A stretch of DNA of 64,000 nt from Pleurodeles waltl. Its lineage: Eukaryota > Chordata > Amphibia > Caudata > Salamandridae. Shown here one piece after another: positions 32,122 to 44,400 of the stretch (positions are counted from its first letter, which is position 1; every line of letters starts with the position of its first letter). The notes under the pieces were generated by a model. That model saw nothing but the letters and a program-made list of their open reading frames with translations, ran no database searches and was not told where the DNA came from. Where the stretch lies: positions 848,475,760 through 848,539,759 of the forward strand of contig NC_090447.1 of assembly GCF_031143425.1 (NCBI RefSeq), read 5' to 3'. The position numbers were made by a program, and so were the translations under genes.

Positions 32122-34591
32122 TTAGCAGCAACAGGTCTGCTGGGCAGCAAATTGTAATTCCAAAAAACGAATTACAAAAGGCCATTTGCCAGTACAAAGT
32201 CCTGGTAGGGCAAAGATAGCCCACACATGAATCCCAGGATGTAAAGGAACACTCCACTTAGAAGGGGCATCAATGGGGCAGCCAGGCAGATCAGGGTTCG
32301 GGGCAGGGGGTGGTGGGTGGGGACTCAGGTTTGGAAGGGGGGGTCTTGGGAGTACGTTCTGGAGGTGGAGAGGGGTTGGGCTTGCCCTTGGGTGGAGAAG
32401 GAATGGGCCTGGACCGGGGGGTGGCAGAGGGACCAGGGGCAATACAGGCCTCCTTCTTCTCTGGGGAAGGGGCACAGGAATGGGTAGGGTGGACTGCAGA
32501 GTACTTGGATGAGGAAGGAGTGGGTTTCTGGAGGCAATGGGAACGTTTAGTGACAGGACGGGGTGGGCCAGTGGGTTTGAATAGGTCAAAATGGGAGAGG
32601 GAACGCTTACGAGGTGCAGCTGGAGGGGTTTTGGAGACAGGTTTGGGAGCTGACGATGAGGGAGGGGAGGTATGAGGTGTAGGTCTGCTGTGCTTGGATG
32701 CAGGTGCCTGTAAAGTATGCCCATGTTTGTGGATGTGTGTGGAGTGGATGTCTGGGAGCATTTCTTTTTCCTGGGAGGAGGGAGTGTAGATACAGTGGAG
32801 GAGGTGGATGTTGCTGTGTCTGCCTTTGAATGTTGGGTGTGTGCCTGCATGTGGTGGGACGTATGGTGCTTGTGTTTGTCTGCATGCTTCTTGGGTGTTG
32901 ATTTGGGTGCAAGGCTGTCTGGATGTGTGCTTGGGATAGGAGAAGGGAGCGGCGTACTGGAAGGGGTAGAGGTTGTGGGAGAGGGGACGGAAAGACCAGG
33001 GACACTGGCTGCCTTCAAAGAGGAGGCCAGAGCCTGAAAAGATCTCTTGAGACCAGACATGGCACTGTGAATGCCTTCCAGGAAAGCATTGCATTGCTGC
33101 ATCTGGGATGCCAGCCCCAGGATGGCATTCAGTATGGTTGTCTGACCAACAGAGATGCTTCTCAGGAGGTCAATAGCCTCCTCAGCGAGGGCAGCAGGGC
33201 TAACAGTGGCAGGAGATGAGGTGCCTGGAGCGAAGGAGACGCCCACCCTCCTGGGTGAGTGGGCACGAGCTACATGCTGGGGAGCTACTGGGAGAGCAGT
33301 CATGGTATGGGAGGGTGGTGGAAGATGACAAGGAATGGCTGGGCCCAGTAGGCTCCGCCACCACCAGGGAGCAGCCATCGGAGGAGGTGTCTGAGCCACT
33401 ACCTCCAGTGGTAGTTGCCTCCCCTGTGGTACTCCCCTCGCCCTCCAACCCACTGGTTTCCTTGGCGTCGGTGGACTCTGCCTCCTGGGAACCGTGGGCC
33501 GCAGCATCCCCACTCGCCGGTGCCTCAGCTCCCTCGCCAGATGATGCTAAAACACACAAGGACACAATAGCACGGGGGGACAAAACAAGAAAGAAGTAGG
33601 TCAAATTTAGATCAAAAATACCTGTTGGCACACATACACCCCCACCCATCTCATGCACTAACCCCCAGCAGACAGAATAATTCACCTGAATGTGTCCCTG
33701 ACTGCTAGGGAACATCCTACAGTACACTACATGGCCATCCTGGCCCTCTACTCCAAAACACTTTGCAATGGGACACATGAGAGACGTTGGCAAGACAACA
33801 AATCTGCTAATCCATGAGGCTACATGTAAACCAATAGCCCAAACAGTGGACCCTTCTCAGGCCTACATTCCAGCCATATCTACCTAAGGACACTATCCCA
33901 CAGACGTAGAGGGGGGCAGGACTGTATGGACACACCTGTCTATGGGCCTGCCACTACACAGCATGCACCCCATGGCACCTAACTACACTCAGCATGTTAG
34001 CATCACATTAGTGTAGGTACTCACCCCCTTGTGGCTGCTGTGCTGCCTTCAGGTGCACATCCAAATTTGGATAGGCAACCGCCAGTATGCGGGCCATTAG
34101 GGGTGGTCAGGGTCCGACGGGCACCTCTGGTCTTCCTGGCCCATCACCGTAGGTCATCCCTCCGCTTCCTGCAGTGGGTGCTCTGCCAGTTGTAGACCCC
34201 CAGGGTCCGCACTTCCTAGGCGATGGCTTGGCACATTCCTTTCTTCTAATGGGAGCTGACCTGCATGGGACACACAGAGTAAAGAAACAGATGTCAGTGT
34301 GAGTCCCCCATACACAAATGCCATGCCAGTTCGACCTCACATGGCCCATGGAGTCACACATATAGCCAAGATGACAACTGCCAGACACATCGCGGGAAAC
34401 ATCCACACAGCCACCAAAAATGCCTACAGGCATCCGCCACATTCACACACATTCAAGGAGGACTAATAGCAACTTACCTGAGCCTCTGGTCGCCCATAGA
34501 GCTTCGCAAACAGGGGTATGACCCCGTCCACCAGCTTCTCAAGCTCCTCCGTGGTGAAGACCAGGGCTCGTTCCCCTGTGACATGTGCCAT
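32122..34591 (-). pseudogene. Harbinger 2 Myb/SANT gene A
   Basis: Exon 1 (34591-34478) encodes MAHVTGERALVFTTEELEKL and ends at a GTAAGT donor in phase 0, without the frameshift seen in copy 1. Exon 2 (34260-34025) has KKGMCQAIA and EVRTLGVYNWQSTHCRKRRD with three in-frame stops, then a GTGAGT donor. Exon 3 starts at 33546 after a TTTTAG acceptor. It repeats the blocks of copy 1: SPRRVGVSFAPGTSS, EEAIDLLRSISVGQTTILNA, NAFLEGIHSAMSGLKRSFQ. A frameshift lies near 33320. The 463-codon frame down to 32122 is Pro/Ser-rich; its last part probably reads non-coding DNA. The conserved block inside otherwise low-complexity sequence argues that this is a real protein. Confidence 0.65.
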
Positions 34592-34920
34592 TCTAAGGAT
34601 CAGAGTCAGGACACAGCAGCTCATGCAGTGGTGTTCTGTTCCCCTCAAGGTGCAGGAGTCAAGTGGCAAGGGCATAGCAAAATGGCGGAATTTACCGCTG
34701 CATGTGCACCGTCACCGCCAACGGTGATCGTGATTGACCCTGCTTCCCCATAGATGTCAATGTTATCCAATGAAGAGGTGCACGGCCGTGAACACAGACA
34801 GGATTAGCAAGTTCTCTGTGTCTGTGTGAGGGGCAATAGTGTTGCATGAACAGGTTGAATTGTGGAATATTGTGACCGAAGTGTTTGTGGCAAATCAGTG
34901 TGTCTCTATTCCACCCCATA
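34592..34920. promoter_or_regulatory. Shared divergent promoter interval, Harbinger 2
   Basis: Lies between the divergent Myb/SANT gene A and transposase, as in Harbinger 1. It keeps ACCGTCACCGCCAACGG, CCCATAGATGTCAATG and TTATCCAATG, corresponding in order to blocks of the first copy. The CCCCATAG at 34913-34920 is the probable splice acceptor of the transposase. Confidence 0.4.
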
Positions 34921-35640
34921 GGTACAAACCCATGTGGCAAGGGAGGGCCCCGTCTGTTTACAGACCCCAGGTTGATCTGGCCACCATAGAGGAATGTCAC
35001 ATCATCATCACTTACTGCCTGAATCGAGCCACTATCCTGGAACTCTGTGCACAAATGGAACCTGTTCTGATCCCAGCTAATAGAAATCACCATGCCATTC
35101 CTAGAACTGTGTAGGTACTATCTGTGCCACATTTTCTGGCCACTGGCTCATTCCAAGTGTCAGTGGGCATGGCAGCGTGTGTATCACAGCCAATGTTCAG
35201 CCACATCACGTCCTGTCCAAATTTCTGGATTCCTTCGTGCAACACCTGCTACTTTTGCAGGGGATTCTGGCTACCCAAACATGTAGTGGCTCCTGACACC
35301 TGTGAGGAATACCAAGACAGATGCAAAAATCCATTATAATGAGGCGCATGGTCGCAAAAGCAGGGTTATTGAGAGAACCATAGGACTCCTGAAGTCAAGA
35401 TTTCGCTGTCTTCATCTCTCTGGAGGGTCCCTGTGCTATGTCCCTGACAAGGTGTGTCAGATAGTGGTGGCCTGCTGCATGCTGCACAACTTGGCTCTGA
35501 GGAAAGATATTCCACTACTGGATGAGGTAGAGGCTGTCCAACCACCCCTGCCATCTCAGAGGATGAATGAGAGTGATAGGGAAGAGAAAGGGGAAGACAT
35601 CAACTCCAGGACCCAGCTAATCCGGCTTTACTTCCAGTGA
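34921..35640 (+). pseudogene. HARBI1-type transposase, core deleted (copy 2)
   Basis: The N-terminal part (SVYRPQVDLATIEECHIIITY, FLATGSFQVSVGMAACVSQP) matches copy 1. After CAGCCAATGTTCAGCCACATC near 35210 the sequence jumps to the CTTTTGCAG acceptor and GDSGYPNM region. The stretch with the first two catalytic Asp residues (AIDGTHV, SVHD) is therefore gone. The C-terminal part (35302-35640) is open for 112 codons and holds RVIERTIGLLKSRFRCLHLS with the catalytic Glu, VCQIVVACCMLHNLALRKD and an acidic tail. There is a frame change at 35100 and a TAG after GDSGYPNM. It cannot be catalytic. Confidence 0.85.
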
Positions 35641-36130
35641 CTCTCAGGTACTGTTCTATGTTACCAATGGGTTTACTGCATTGTTTCAGGGTGACTTATA
35701 TGCAGAGTGCTGTGGTGTCCCTTACCAGTGATGTGTAGACTACACGTGTGAAGAAGGAGATGTGTGTTACAGTAATGAAATGTACAGTGTGACATACTTC
35801 GAACACTGCAGTCTGTTAGACCCCCTCATGCAATAAAACAGCATTATGATGGAAACTGACTACTATATTCACATTTACATTTGTTTGCTCATATTATTGA
35901 AGAACAGATATTCTGTGTGCAGAGGTGTATTTATTTAAACACAAAACATCCATGACTGATGGGACAGTGTAAGGGAGTGGGCACATGGTGAACAATATAC
36001 TCAGGTACATTTCCACAGCTGTTGGTTGCACAGGGGCATACTCCATGGGGCCATTGGAAGGTGGTGAAATGGTAGTGGCATGTCGACAAGGTAGCTTAGT
36101 GGCACACAAGGGAGACAGTTCAGGGCACAG
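35641..36130. other. Gap between convergent Harbinger 2 genes
   Basis: AT-rich, corresponding to 19273-19752 of Harbinger 1. An AATAAA at 35833-35838 could serve the transposase transcript. No gene seen. Confidence 0.5.
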
Positions 36131-37623
36131 TCACTTCCTGGCGGTGGGCTCTGTCTTGGCTGGTGTTTCACAGGGATGTCTGGGTCTGAGGGCACATTTG
36201 CGAGGGGGAAGCTGGGCTCCAGTGGTAGGGGTGCTGGTGTCCTGTGAGCCCTCTGGCAGTGCCAGCAGTTCATTAGCAGCTGCAAATGTGGATGGCAGGG
36301 CATTGTCCTTGCTAGTGTAAGAGGCCTGCTGGTGGGTGGAGGGCTCAGGCTGGCTGTTTTACTAGCACTGCAGCACCCCTGCAATGGTGGCCAGGGAGGC
36401 ATTGAGCTGTTTCCACTGCCCCATGGCCTCATGATGGTGTGCTACCTACATCCTCTGATTCTCCTCCAACGTGGCCAGGATCTAGCCCATCGTGTCCTGG
36501 GAATGGTGGTATGCTCCCAGGACCTCAGCAATGGCCTCCTGGGCAGCAGCATCTCTCCTTGGGCCAGACCCACTGCTCCTGTTCCAATTGCCCTAGCCCT
36601 CTGTCTGGCAGTCCCACTTCCACTGGGCCCATCATGCTCCTGTCTGGTGGTGCGTGGAGACTTGGGTACATGTGGGCAGCCAGTCCGTGGCCTGGAGACA
36701 CAGGTGTGGGGGCGTTGGGCCAGAGCTGATGGTGGTGGCTGTGTGGTAAGGGTGTCAGTGGTGTCCTGGGTGGGGCTACTGGAGGGTGAGTGTCCAGGGC
36801 TGTGGGATGGGCCAGGGTTCTCCTCTGTGTCACTCTGCACACTCCTGAGTGAGGCCTTCATCTTCAGGTGGAGTACTAGCATTCCTTGACGTCTCCGTCT
36901 GGGTGGCATGGGTGGTGGTTCCTGTGTGTCTGAAAACAGAGATCTGGGTGTCCTGCACCTTCATGTCCCTTGCAGTTCCATTCCCATGTGGTCGCATGCA
37001 AAGTCCCTTGGTGTTCCTTCGGATGCATTTGGTGAGGGGGAGTGGTGCATTCTGGGTGTTGTGGTGCTCCTGCCATTTCATGCTTGGGTGGTGACTGTGC
37101 CCAAGGTGCTGGATAGTGATTTGTATGGGGAGTTGTGGGCATGCAGGGGAAATGGTTAGGAGTTTGTGGATGTTGTGGGCTGGGTGGATGGGGGCATGGT
37201 GGTAGTGAGAGGGATGGGGTGATACATGCATTGCAAGTGTAGTTGACTTACCCAACCCCAGTCCTCCAGTGAGGCCCTCCGGGTGCAGGATAGCCATGAC
37301 CCTCTCCTCCCAGTCAGTGTATTTGGGGGGGCAGAGGGGGGGGGACCACCACCAGTCTTCTGTATGGCGATGTTGTGTTGTGATGCCATGGAACGCACCT
37401 TCCCCTGCAGGTCATTCCATCTCTTCCTGATGTCATCCCTGTGTGTGTGGATGGATTCCTACTGCGTTGACCTTGTTGACTATCCTCTGCCATAGCTCAT
37501 CCTCTTGACCAAGGGCGTCTGCTGCACCTGTGACCCAAATAGCTGCAGCTCGACCCTGAGTATTTCATCTGCCATGGTCCTCAGCTCCCTGTTGGTGAAG
37601 CGGGGGTGCTTAGGGGGTGCCAT
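36131..37623 (-). pseudogene. Harbinger 2 Myb/SANT gene B
   Basis: Exon 1 (37623-37252) begins MAPPKHPRFTNRELRTMADE and contains HRDDIRKRWNDLQGKVRSMA, the same NAIF1-like Myb/SANT domain as copy 1, then a Pro-rich end and a GTAAGT donor at 37251. Two stops and a frame change (about 37470-37500) interrupt the middle of the domain. Exon 2 starts at 36929 after a TTTTCAG acceptor with a basic run (MPPRRRRQG) and an SDTEENPGPSHS segment, and ends with TEPTARK at 36131. Stops lie near 36440 and 36360. The gene structure, with one intron and a basic tail, matches copy 1. Confidence 0.7.
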
Positions 37624-38110
37624 GGTGTGTGTTGTGTGTGACTTGTGTGGTGGTTGTTTGTATGTCTGTTGTGGTGTGGTTTTCTGCGATGCTGTTGGCG
37701 TTGCAAAGGATTGTGGGTTGTGTGTGAGTATGTTTTATAGTGGTGTGGATGTGTGTAAGTTGTGTGGTTTTCAAATTTGCCAATATGTGCTTCTGTTGTT
37801 GGCGGTTCCCATTTCTGAGCGCGGTGGTCATTACCGCCAATGGCCGTTCGACATCCACTGTCTGCTGCGCTGATCTGTGTATCAACGTTTGGTGGATGGG
37901 GGGGTTTGTATGGATGGCGGTGGCAGGGTGCTGTGTCCTGCCTTTCTACAGTCGTTGCACCTGGCGGTGAGTGGAGGTTGTAAATTTTTGGGCGGACTAT
38001 GTTTTTGACATCATTCTTCGGCGGTGTGCAGCCCACCGCCACTGGCGGTCTTTTGTTTACCGTCAGGATGGCGGTAGGCGGCAATTACCGCCAAGTTCAT
38101 AATGAGGGCC

Positions 38111-38366
38111 ATTGTGATAGAAAAAGGTAGGGAGAAGAGTAAGAAGTAAGCAAAACTATTTCACCTAACTTTATAGAGGAAAATAAATACTTTTCAGAAC
38201 TTTGTAAAACTTTAAAAAGGTTTGGACAAACTTTTTGGAAGTGAAAATGTGACTGCTAGGTACAATTGTATGTAGCTCTAAGTATTGGAGTACACTTTTC
38301 TTGTGAAAAGCCCCAGTGACAAAGCAATAAGGCAATTGCAAATACTTATCCCATCGCTACTACCAA
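38111..38366 (-). other. Leader and PBS of the Gypsy element
   Basis: Minus-strand leader between the 5' LTR and gag. Directly inside the LTR end the minus strand reads T then TGGTAGTAGCGATGGG (38365-38350). This resembles the primer-binding site for initiator tRNA-Met (TGGTAGCAGAGGATGG-like), with two differences. The remainder is AT-rich and non-coding, and Harbinger 2 starts at its far end. Confidence 0.6.
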
Positions 38367-40361
38367 TGTGAGAAGCTGGCCTGGTTTGTAGTGGGTACAA
38401 GAGGTACTTACACCTTATACCAGGTCCAGTGATCCACCTTAGTTAAATGTAGGCAGTGCCTAGCAGCTTCGGCTATCTAGGGTTAGCTGTAGTAGAGCAG
38501 TCAAGGCTGAACTAGAAGACATGCAAAGCTCTTGCAAGACCACTATAGTCACACAGTACTAATACACAATAAAAGACAATAATACTCAGTGTTACCAAAA
38601 ATAAATGTACTTGATTTTAGTGACACAAGGCCAACAAATATCCTAGAGACAAGTATTATCTAGAGGTAAGTATTATACACAATAATATACACAATATATA
38701 CACTAGTAACCAAAATAAGGTAAGTACACAGTAAGAAAATAGTGCAAACAGTGAAAAACACAATAAATTGCAAAGGGCCTGGGGCAACACAAACTATATA
38801 CTAAGTCAGATTCCTCCCTAGGCAAGTGTAGTGTGTAGAGGGGCGCTGGGACTGTAAGAAAACACCACAGGTGAGTAAACTACTCCACCCCAGAGCACAG
38901 GCAAACAGGAGTAAAGTACAGCAAGTTTCCTCAGAACACACTAGAAGTCGTGGTAAAGGATTATGCAAGAACGAAGCAAGACTGCAAGAAACCAACAATG
39001 GATTCCTGAAGACCTGAAGACCTGTGGAGAGAGACCAAGTCCAGAAGTTGATGAAGAGTCCAGGAAGAACAGGAGCCCCTGCCAGCCTGGATGATGGTGT
39101 AAAAGTGGATTCTCTGGTTGGAAGAAAAGTACAGAAATGCACCAAAGAAATTAGCTGGGGGTTCCTGCTTGGTGAAAGAGATGTCCCACGTCAACTCGTT
39201 GGATGCAGGCTATTTGCATTGCTGGATTCCGCCACAAGCCTTGGTTCACGCAAGGACACGTTTTGCGTCAAAGAGGTGCTTCCCGGACCCAAGAGGGACC
39301 TCGGGGTCTCAACTCGGACTGAGGAGACAGAGGGTGCTCTCAGAACTTCAGAGAGTCCTCAGAAGGCCAGGCAGCTCCCACAGGAGTCCCAGGACATGGG
39401 GACAAAGGAGTTGCAAAGTGCGGTCATCGCAGCACTACACAAAGGGATCCCACGCCGCCAGAGGGCAACTCAGGGAGCTGAGTGTCGCAGGATAGCGTGG
39501 TAGGGACCTGAGCCACACTGCACGGAAATTTTTGGAGGAAGTGCACAGAAGCCCAAGGAGCTGCAGAAGACGCGATGCACAGGGCTACTGTCTGGCACAG
39601 GGACGCAAGCCCTTACCTCCACCAAATTTGGACAGCTGGACCTTTGGACAGTCAGGATCACTTAGGTCCACCACCTGTGTTCCAGGGATCATGCTTGTTG
39701 ATAGGAGAGGAGTCCCAGTGTACCTGTCGTCATTGTAGAGAGGTGCCTGCTGAAGAAGGGAAGTAACTCCGTCACTCCACAGGAGATTCCTTCGGATCTT
39801 CTGGTGCAGGGTGAAGACAAGCAGTCCTCAGAGCGTGCATAACCTGGAAACTGTTGCAGTTGCTGGCTGGAGCTGAAGTTGCAGGTCACAGTAGCCTTCC
39901 TGGATACTTTGTTGCAGTTACAGCAGATCCTGGAACAGTCCAATGGTCAGAAGCTGAAGGAGAGGATGCTGAGGAGTCCTGGTGGAATCTCGCAAACCGA
40001 ATCTGAGGAAACACCCAGAGGAGAGACCCTAAATAGCCCTGAGAAGGGGATTGACTACCTACTCAGGTATGCACCTATCAGGAAGGGGCTTTGACGTCAC
40101 CTGCTGGCACTGGCCACTCAGATGGTCCCAGAAGGTGCCCACACCTTGGAATCCAAGATGGCTAACACCGGGGACACTCTGGAGGAGCTCTGGGCACCAC
40201 CCTGGGGGTGGTGATGGACAGGGGAGTGGTCACTCCCCTCTCCTTTGTCCAGTTTCATGCCAGAGCAAGGACTGTGGGTCCCTGAACTGATGTACACTGG
40301 ATTATGCAAGAACGGCACAGTTTGTGCCCTTTAAAACATTTCCAGAGACGGTGGGAGGATA
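38367..40361 (-). repeat. 5' LTR cluster, piece A
   Basis: Carries the true LTR terminus next to the PBS and matches 23274-24757 in order, including CAGTGTTACCAAAAATAAA and the ATGGCTAACACCGGGGACAC stretch. It stops abruptly at GGGAGGAT, where piece B starts inside the LTR with ACAATACTCAG. Confidence 0.7.
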
Positions 40362-43111
40362 CAATACTCAGTGTTACCAAAAATAAAGATATTTATTTGG
40401 GTGACACAGTACCAGAAATATCTTAGAGACAATACTCCTTCTGGTGGTAAGTATTATACACAATATATACACTAGACACCAAAATTAGACAAGTAAGTAG
40501 TCATAGAACAGTGCAAACAATAGGAAATGCCATAGAATGCAATGGGAGAGAATAGGTCTAGGGGCAACCCAAACCATATACTAAGAAAGTGGAATGTGAA
40601 TCACAAATTTCCCCCTAGACAAGTGTAGTGTGTGCAGAATCGTTGGCAGAGTAAGAATACAGTAAAGGTAAGTAAATTACCCCACCCCAAAGTCCAGAAA
40701 AGCAGGAGTAAAGTACTGAAAGTTTCCTTCGGACACACTACACCTCGTGATTGGGATTTTGCAGTAATCAACCGAGTCTGCAAACAACAACTGCTGGATT
40801 CCTGGACCTGAAGACCAGCAAAAGAAGGGGACCAAGTCCAGAAGTCGAAAAAAGTTCCAGGAAGGACAGGAGCCCCTGCCAACCCAGAAGATGGTGCAAA
40901 AGAAGAGTCCCCAGTTAGTCGAAGACTGCAGGAATGCACCCTAGGAAGATGCCACCGGGTTCCTGCATGATGCAAAAGATGTCCCACGACATGAAGATGG
41001 ATGCAGACGTGATTTTGTGTTGGAAGTCGCCAACAAGCCTTGGTTACGACAAATATGCATTTTGATTCAAATTAGCGCTGGCTGGACACAGTAGAGACCT
41101 GGGGGCCTCAACTCTGTGTGGGGAGGAAGAGGGGACTCTCAGCACTTCAGAGAGCCCTCGGGATGCCAGGCAGCACCCACAGGAGTCCGGGAAACACGGA
41201 GACAAAGGAGGTGCAAAACGTTGTTAGTGCAGCACAACAAAGGAAGGTCCCACGCCGCCGGAGAACAACTCAGCAAGTTGAGCCTCGCAGGATGGAGTGC
41301 TGGGGGGCCAGGCTGTGCATGAAGGAATCTTGCAAATAGTGCACAGAGGCCTCAGGAGGTGAAGAAGACTCAGTACACAGGGGTACTGTTGCTCTCAGGG
41401 AAGGCAAGGTCTTACCTTCTCCAAATTGCGTCAGCAGGACCTCAGGACAGTCTATGTCGATGGGGTCCACCCTCTGTGTCCTTAGGAGTACGCTCGTCGC
41501 TGTGAGAGGAGTCCAAGGGTACTGATCATCATCTCAGAAGGTGCCTGCATGAGCACGAGAGTGACTCTGTCACCCCGCAGGAGATTTCTTTGGTCCTTCT
41601 GGTGCAGGATGAAGACAGGGAGTCCCCAGAGCGTGCACACAGTGGAAACTGTTGCAGTTGCTTGCTGGAGCTGAAGTTGCAGAGAAGAAGTATCCCTTGT
41701 GGATTCCTTGTTGCTGTTACAGCGTCTCCTAGAGCAGGTTGCGGTTGGTCCGAGGATGAAGTAGTAGTTGCAGAGGATTCCTGAAGGAAACTTGCAAGCA
41801 GAATCTGAAGAGAACCCACAGGAGAGACCCTAAATAGCGCAGAGAGGGGGATTGGCTACCTTATCAGGTATGGACCTATCAGGAGGGGTCTCTGACGTCA
41901 CCTGCTGGCACTGGCCATGCAGAGCCCTCCAGAGTGCCCCCACACCTTGCAAAGCAAGATGGCTGAAGCCTGGGAGACACTGGAGGAGCTCTGGGCACCA
42001 CCCCTAGGGTGGTGATGGACAGGGAAGTGGTCACTTTCCTTTCCTTTGTCCAGTTTCCCACCAGAGCAGGGGAGGAAGGGTCCCTGAACCGGTGTAGACT
42101 GGTTTATGCAAGGAGGGCACCATCTGTGCCCTTCAAAGCATTTCGAGAGGCTGGGAGAGGCTGCACCTTACGAGCCTGTATCAACTATTTACAAAGGGGG
42201 AGGGTGTAACACCCTGCTCTCAGAGGAAATGCTTTGTTCTGCCTTCCTGGGACTGAGCTGATCAGACACCAGGAGGGCAGAACCCTGTCCGTGAGGTGGC
42301 AGCAGCTGTAGCTGTAATGCAAACCTCAGAGAGCTGGTTTGGCAGTACTGGGGGTCCATGGTGGAGCCCCCAGGGTGCATGGAATTGGCTCCCTATACCA
42401 GATTTGGAATGGGGGGACAATTCCAAGATCTTAGACATGTTACATGGCCATATTCGGAGTTGCCATTGTGAAGCTACATATAGGTATTGACCTAAATGTA
42501 GTGCACGCATGTAATGGCGTCCCTGCACTCACAATGTCCTGGGAAATGGCCCTGACCTTTGTGGGGGCATCTTTGCTAGTGCAAGGGTGCCCTCAAACTT
42601 AGTAACTTTGCACCTAACCTTCAAAAGTGAAGGTTAGACATATAGGTGACTTATAAGTTACTTAAGTGCAGTGAAAATGGCTGTGAAATAATGTGTGCGT
42701 TATTTCATGCAGGCTGCAATGGCAGGCCTGTGCAAGGATTTGTCTGAGCTCCCTGTGGGTGGCAAAAGAAATGCTGCAGCCCATATGGAGCTCCTGGAAC
42801 CCCAATGCCCTGGGTACCTAGGTACCATATACTAGGGACTTATAAGGGGGGTCCAGTTTGCCAATTGAAATTGGTAAATGAAGTCACTAGTCTACAGTGA
42901 CAAATTTAAAACCAGAGAGAGCATAAGCACTGAGGTTCTGATTAGCAGAGCCTCAGTGACACAGTCAAGCACTATACAGACGCACACAATAGGCCATAAA
43001 CTATGAGCACTGGGGTCTTGGCCAGCAGGATCCCAATGAGACAGGCAAAAACGTACTGACATACAGGTAAAAATGGGGGTAACATGCTAAGGAAGATGGT
43101 ACTTTCCTACA
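40362..43111 (-). repeat. 5' LTR cluster, piece B
   Basis: Begins at the LTR position equivalent to 23485 and runs to the LTR end GATGGTACTTTCCTACA at 43111. It is therefore nearly full length, lacking only about 210 bp at the PBS-side end. It diverges more from the 23274 copy than piece A does (for example near 41080-41130). Confidence 0.65.
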
Positions 43112-44400
43112 GAAAGACCCTAAATAGCCCTGAGAGGGGGATTGGCAACCTACCCAGGTATGCCCCTATCAGGAGCGGTCTCTGACGTCACCTGCTGGCA
43201 CTGGCCACTCAGATGCTCCTAGAGGGCCCCCACACCTTGGAATCCAAGATGGCTAACGCCAGGAACACTCGGAAGGAGCTCTGGGTACCACCCCTGGGGT
43301 GGTGATGGACAGGGGAGTAGTTACTCCCCTTTCCTTTGTCCAGTTTCGCGCCAGAGCAGGGACTGTGATCCCTGAACCAGGGTAAACTGGATTATGCAAG
43401 GAGGGCACCGTTGGTGCCCTTCAAACCATTTCCAGAGGCTCTGGGAGGATACCCCTCCCATGCCTGTAACACCTATTTCCAATGGGAAGGGCTGTAACAC
43501 CCCTCTCCTAGAGGAAATGCATTGTTCTGTCTTCCTGGTATTGAGCTGCTCAATCCCCAGGCAGCGAGAAACCTGTCTATGAGGTGGCAGCAGCTTGGGC
43601 TGCAGTGGAAACCTCAGAGAGCTGGTTTGGAAGTACTGAGGGCCTATGGTGGAGCCCCCAGGGTTCATGGAATTGCCCCCCCCAATACCAGATTTGGATT
43701 GGGGGTTCAATTTCACAATCATAGATACCTCACATGGCCATATTCGGAGTTACCATTGTGAAGCTACATATATGTATTGATATATATGTAATGCACGCTT
43801 ATAATGGTGTCCCCGCATTCACGAAGTCTGGGAAATTGGTCCTGGACAACGTGGGGGCACCTTTGCTAGTGCAAGGGTGCCCTCACACACAGTAACTTTG
43901 CACCTAGCCTTCAGAAACTGAAGGTCAGACAAATAGGGGACTTATAAGTTATCTGGTGCAGTGAAAAATGGCTGTGAAATAGTGTGTGCACCATTTCACT
44001 CAGGCTGCAGTGGCAATACTGAAAGAGTGTTTGTATGAGCTCCTTATGGGTGGCAAAAGAAATGCTGCAGCCCATAAGAATCTCCTGGAACCCCAGTGCC
44101 CTGGGTACCTAGGTACCATAAACTAGGGACTTATAAGGGGGATCCAGTGTGGCAATTGGAATTGGAATATGGAGTCACTAAACTATAGTGACAATGTTGG
44201 TAAACAGAGAGAGCCTAACCACTGGAGTTCTGGTTAGCAGAACTCCAGTGACACAGTCAAGCATACTGACAACACATATAGGCAACACACTATGAGCACT
44301 GGGGACCTGACTAGCAGGATCCCAGTGAGACAGTAAAAACACACTGAGAAACTGGTAGAAATTGGGGGTAACATGCGAAGAGAGTTGGTATTTTCCTACA
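43112..44400 (-). repeat. 5' LTR cluster, piece C
   Basis: Starts within the LTR (GAAAGACCCTAAATAGCCC, equivalent to about 24425) and ends TATTTTCCTACA at 44400, where the D LTR resumes. Pieces A and C overlap in the consensus by roughly 330 bp, so the cluster is not a simple insertion of B into one LTR; unequal recombination is more likely. Confidence 0.65.

Larger units (their letters stand above)
31509..38110 (+). mobile_element. Harbinger 2, three-gene element with deleted transposase
   Basis: A 6.6-kb relative of Harbinger 1 in the same orientation and with the same gene order. The left end GATGGTAATTTTTAACCTGGCG aligns with GGTGGTCATTACAACCCTGGCG of Harbinger 1; the right end TTCATAATGAGGGCC is likewise degenerate. 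The flanking ATA (31506-31508) and ATT (38111-38113) suggest an original 3-bp duplication. It lacks the tandem repeats of Harbinger 1 and is more diverged at its ends, so it is probably older. Confidence 0.8.
23274..44400 (-). mobile_element. Gmr1-like Gypsy element with IN before RT
   Basis: A minus-strand Gypsy-type retroelement. Reading 5' to 3' (high to low coordinates): a duplicated 5' LTR cluster (44400-38367), PBS (38365-38350), leader, gag (31507 downward), CCHC knuckle and protease (30414-29840), integrase (29410-27300, interrupted by a solo LTR), RT (27100-26106), RNase H (26105-25640), PPT (25620-25607) and 3' LTR (25606-23274). Harbinger 2 sits between leader and gag. The IN-before-RT order with a Gypsy-type RT is the hallmark of Gmr1-like elements. 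Outer target duplication was not found (left flank CGTGG, right flank CTCTGG), perhaps because the 5' LTR side was rearranged. Confidence 0.75.

Noticed and set aside
32273..33219. Plus-strand Gly/Trp/Val-rich frames in Harbinger 2
   Set aside because: They are antisense shadows of the Pro/Ser-rich exon 3 of Myb/SANT gene A.
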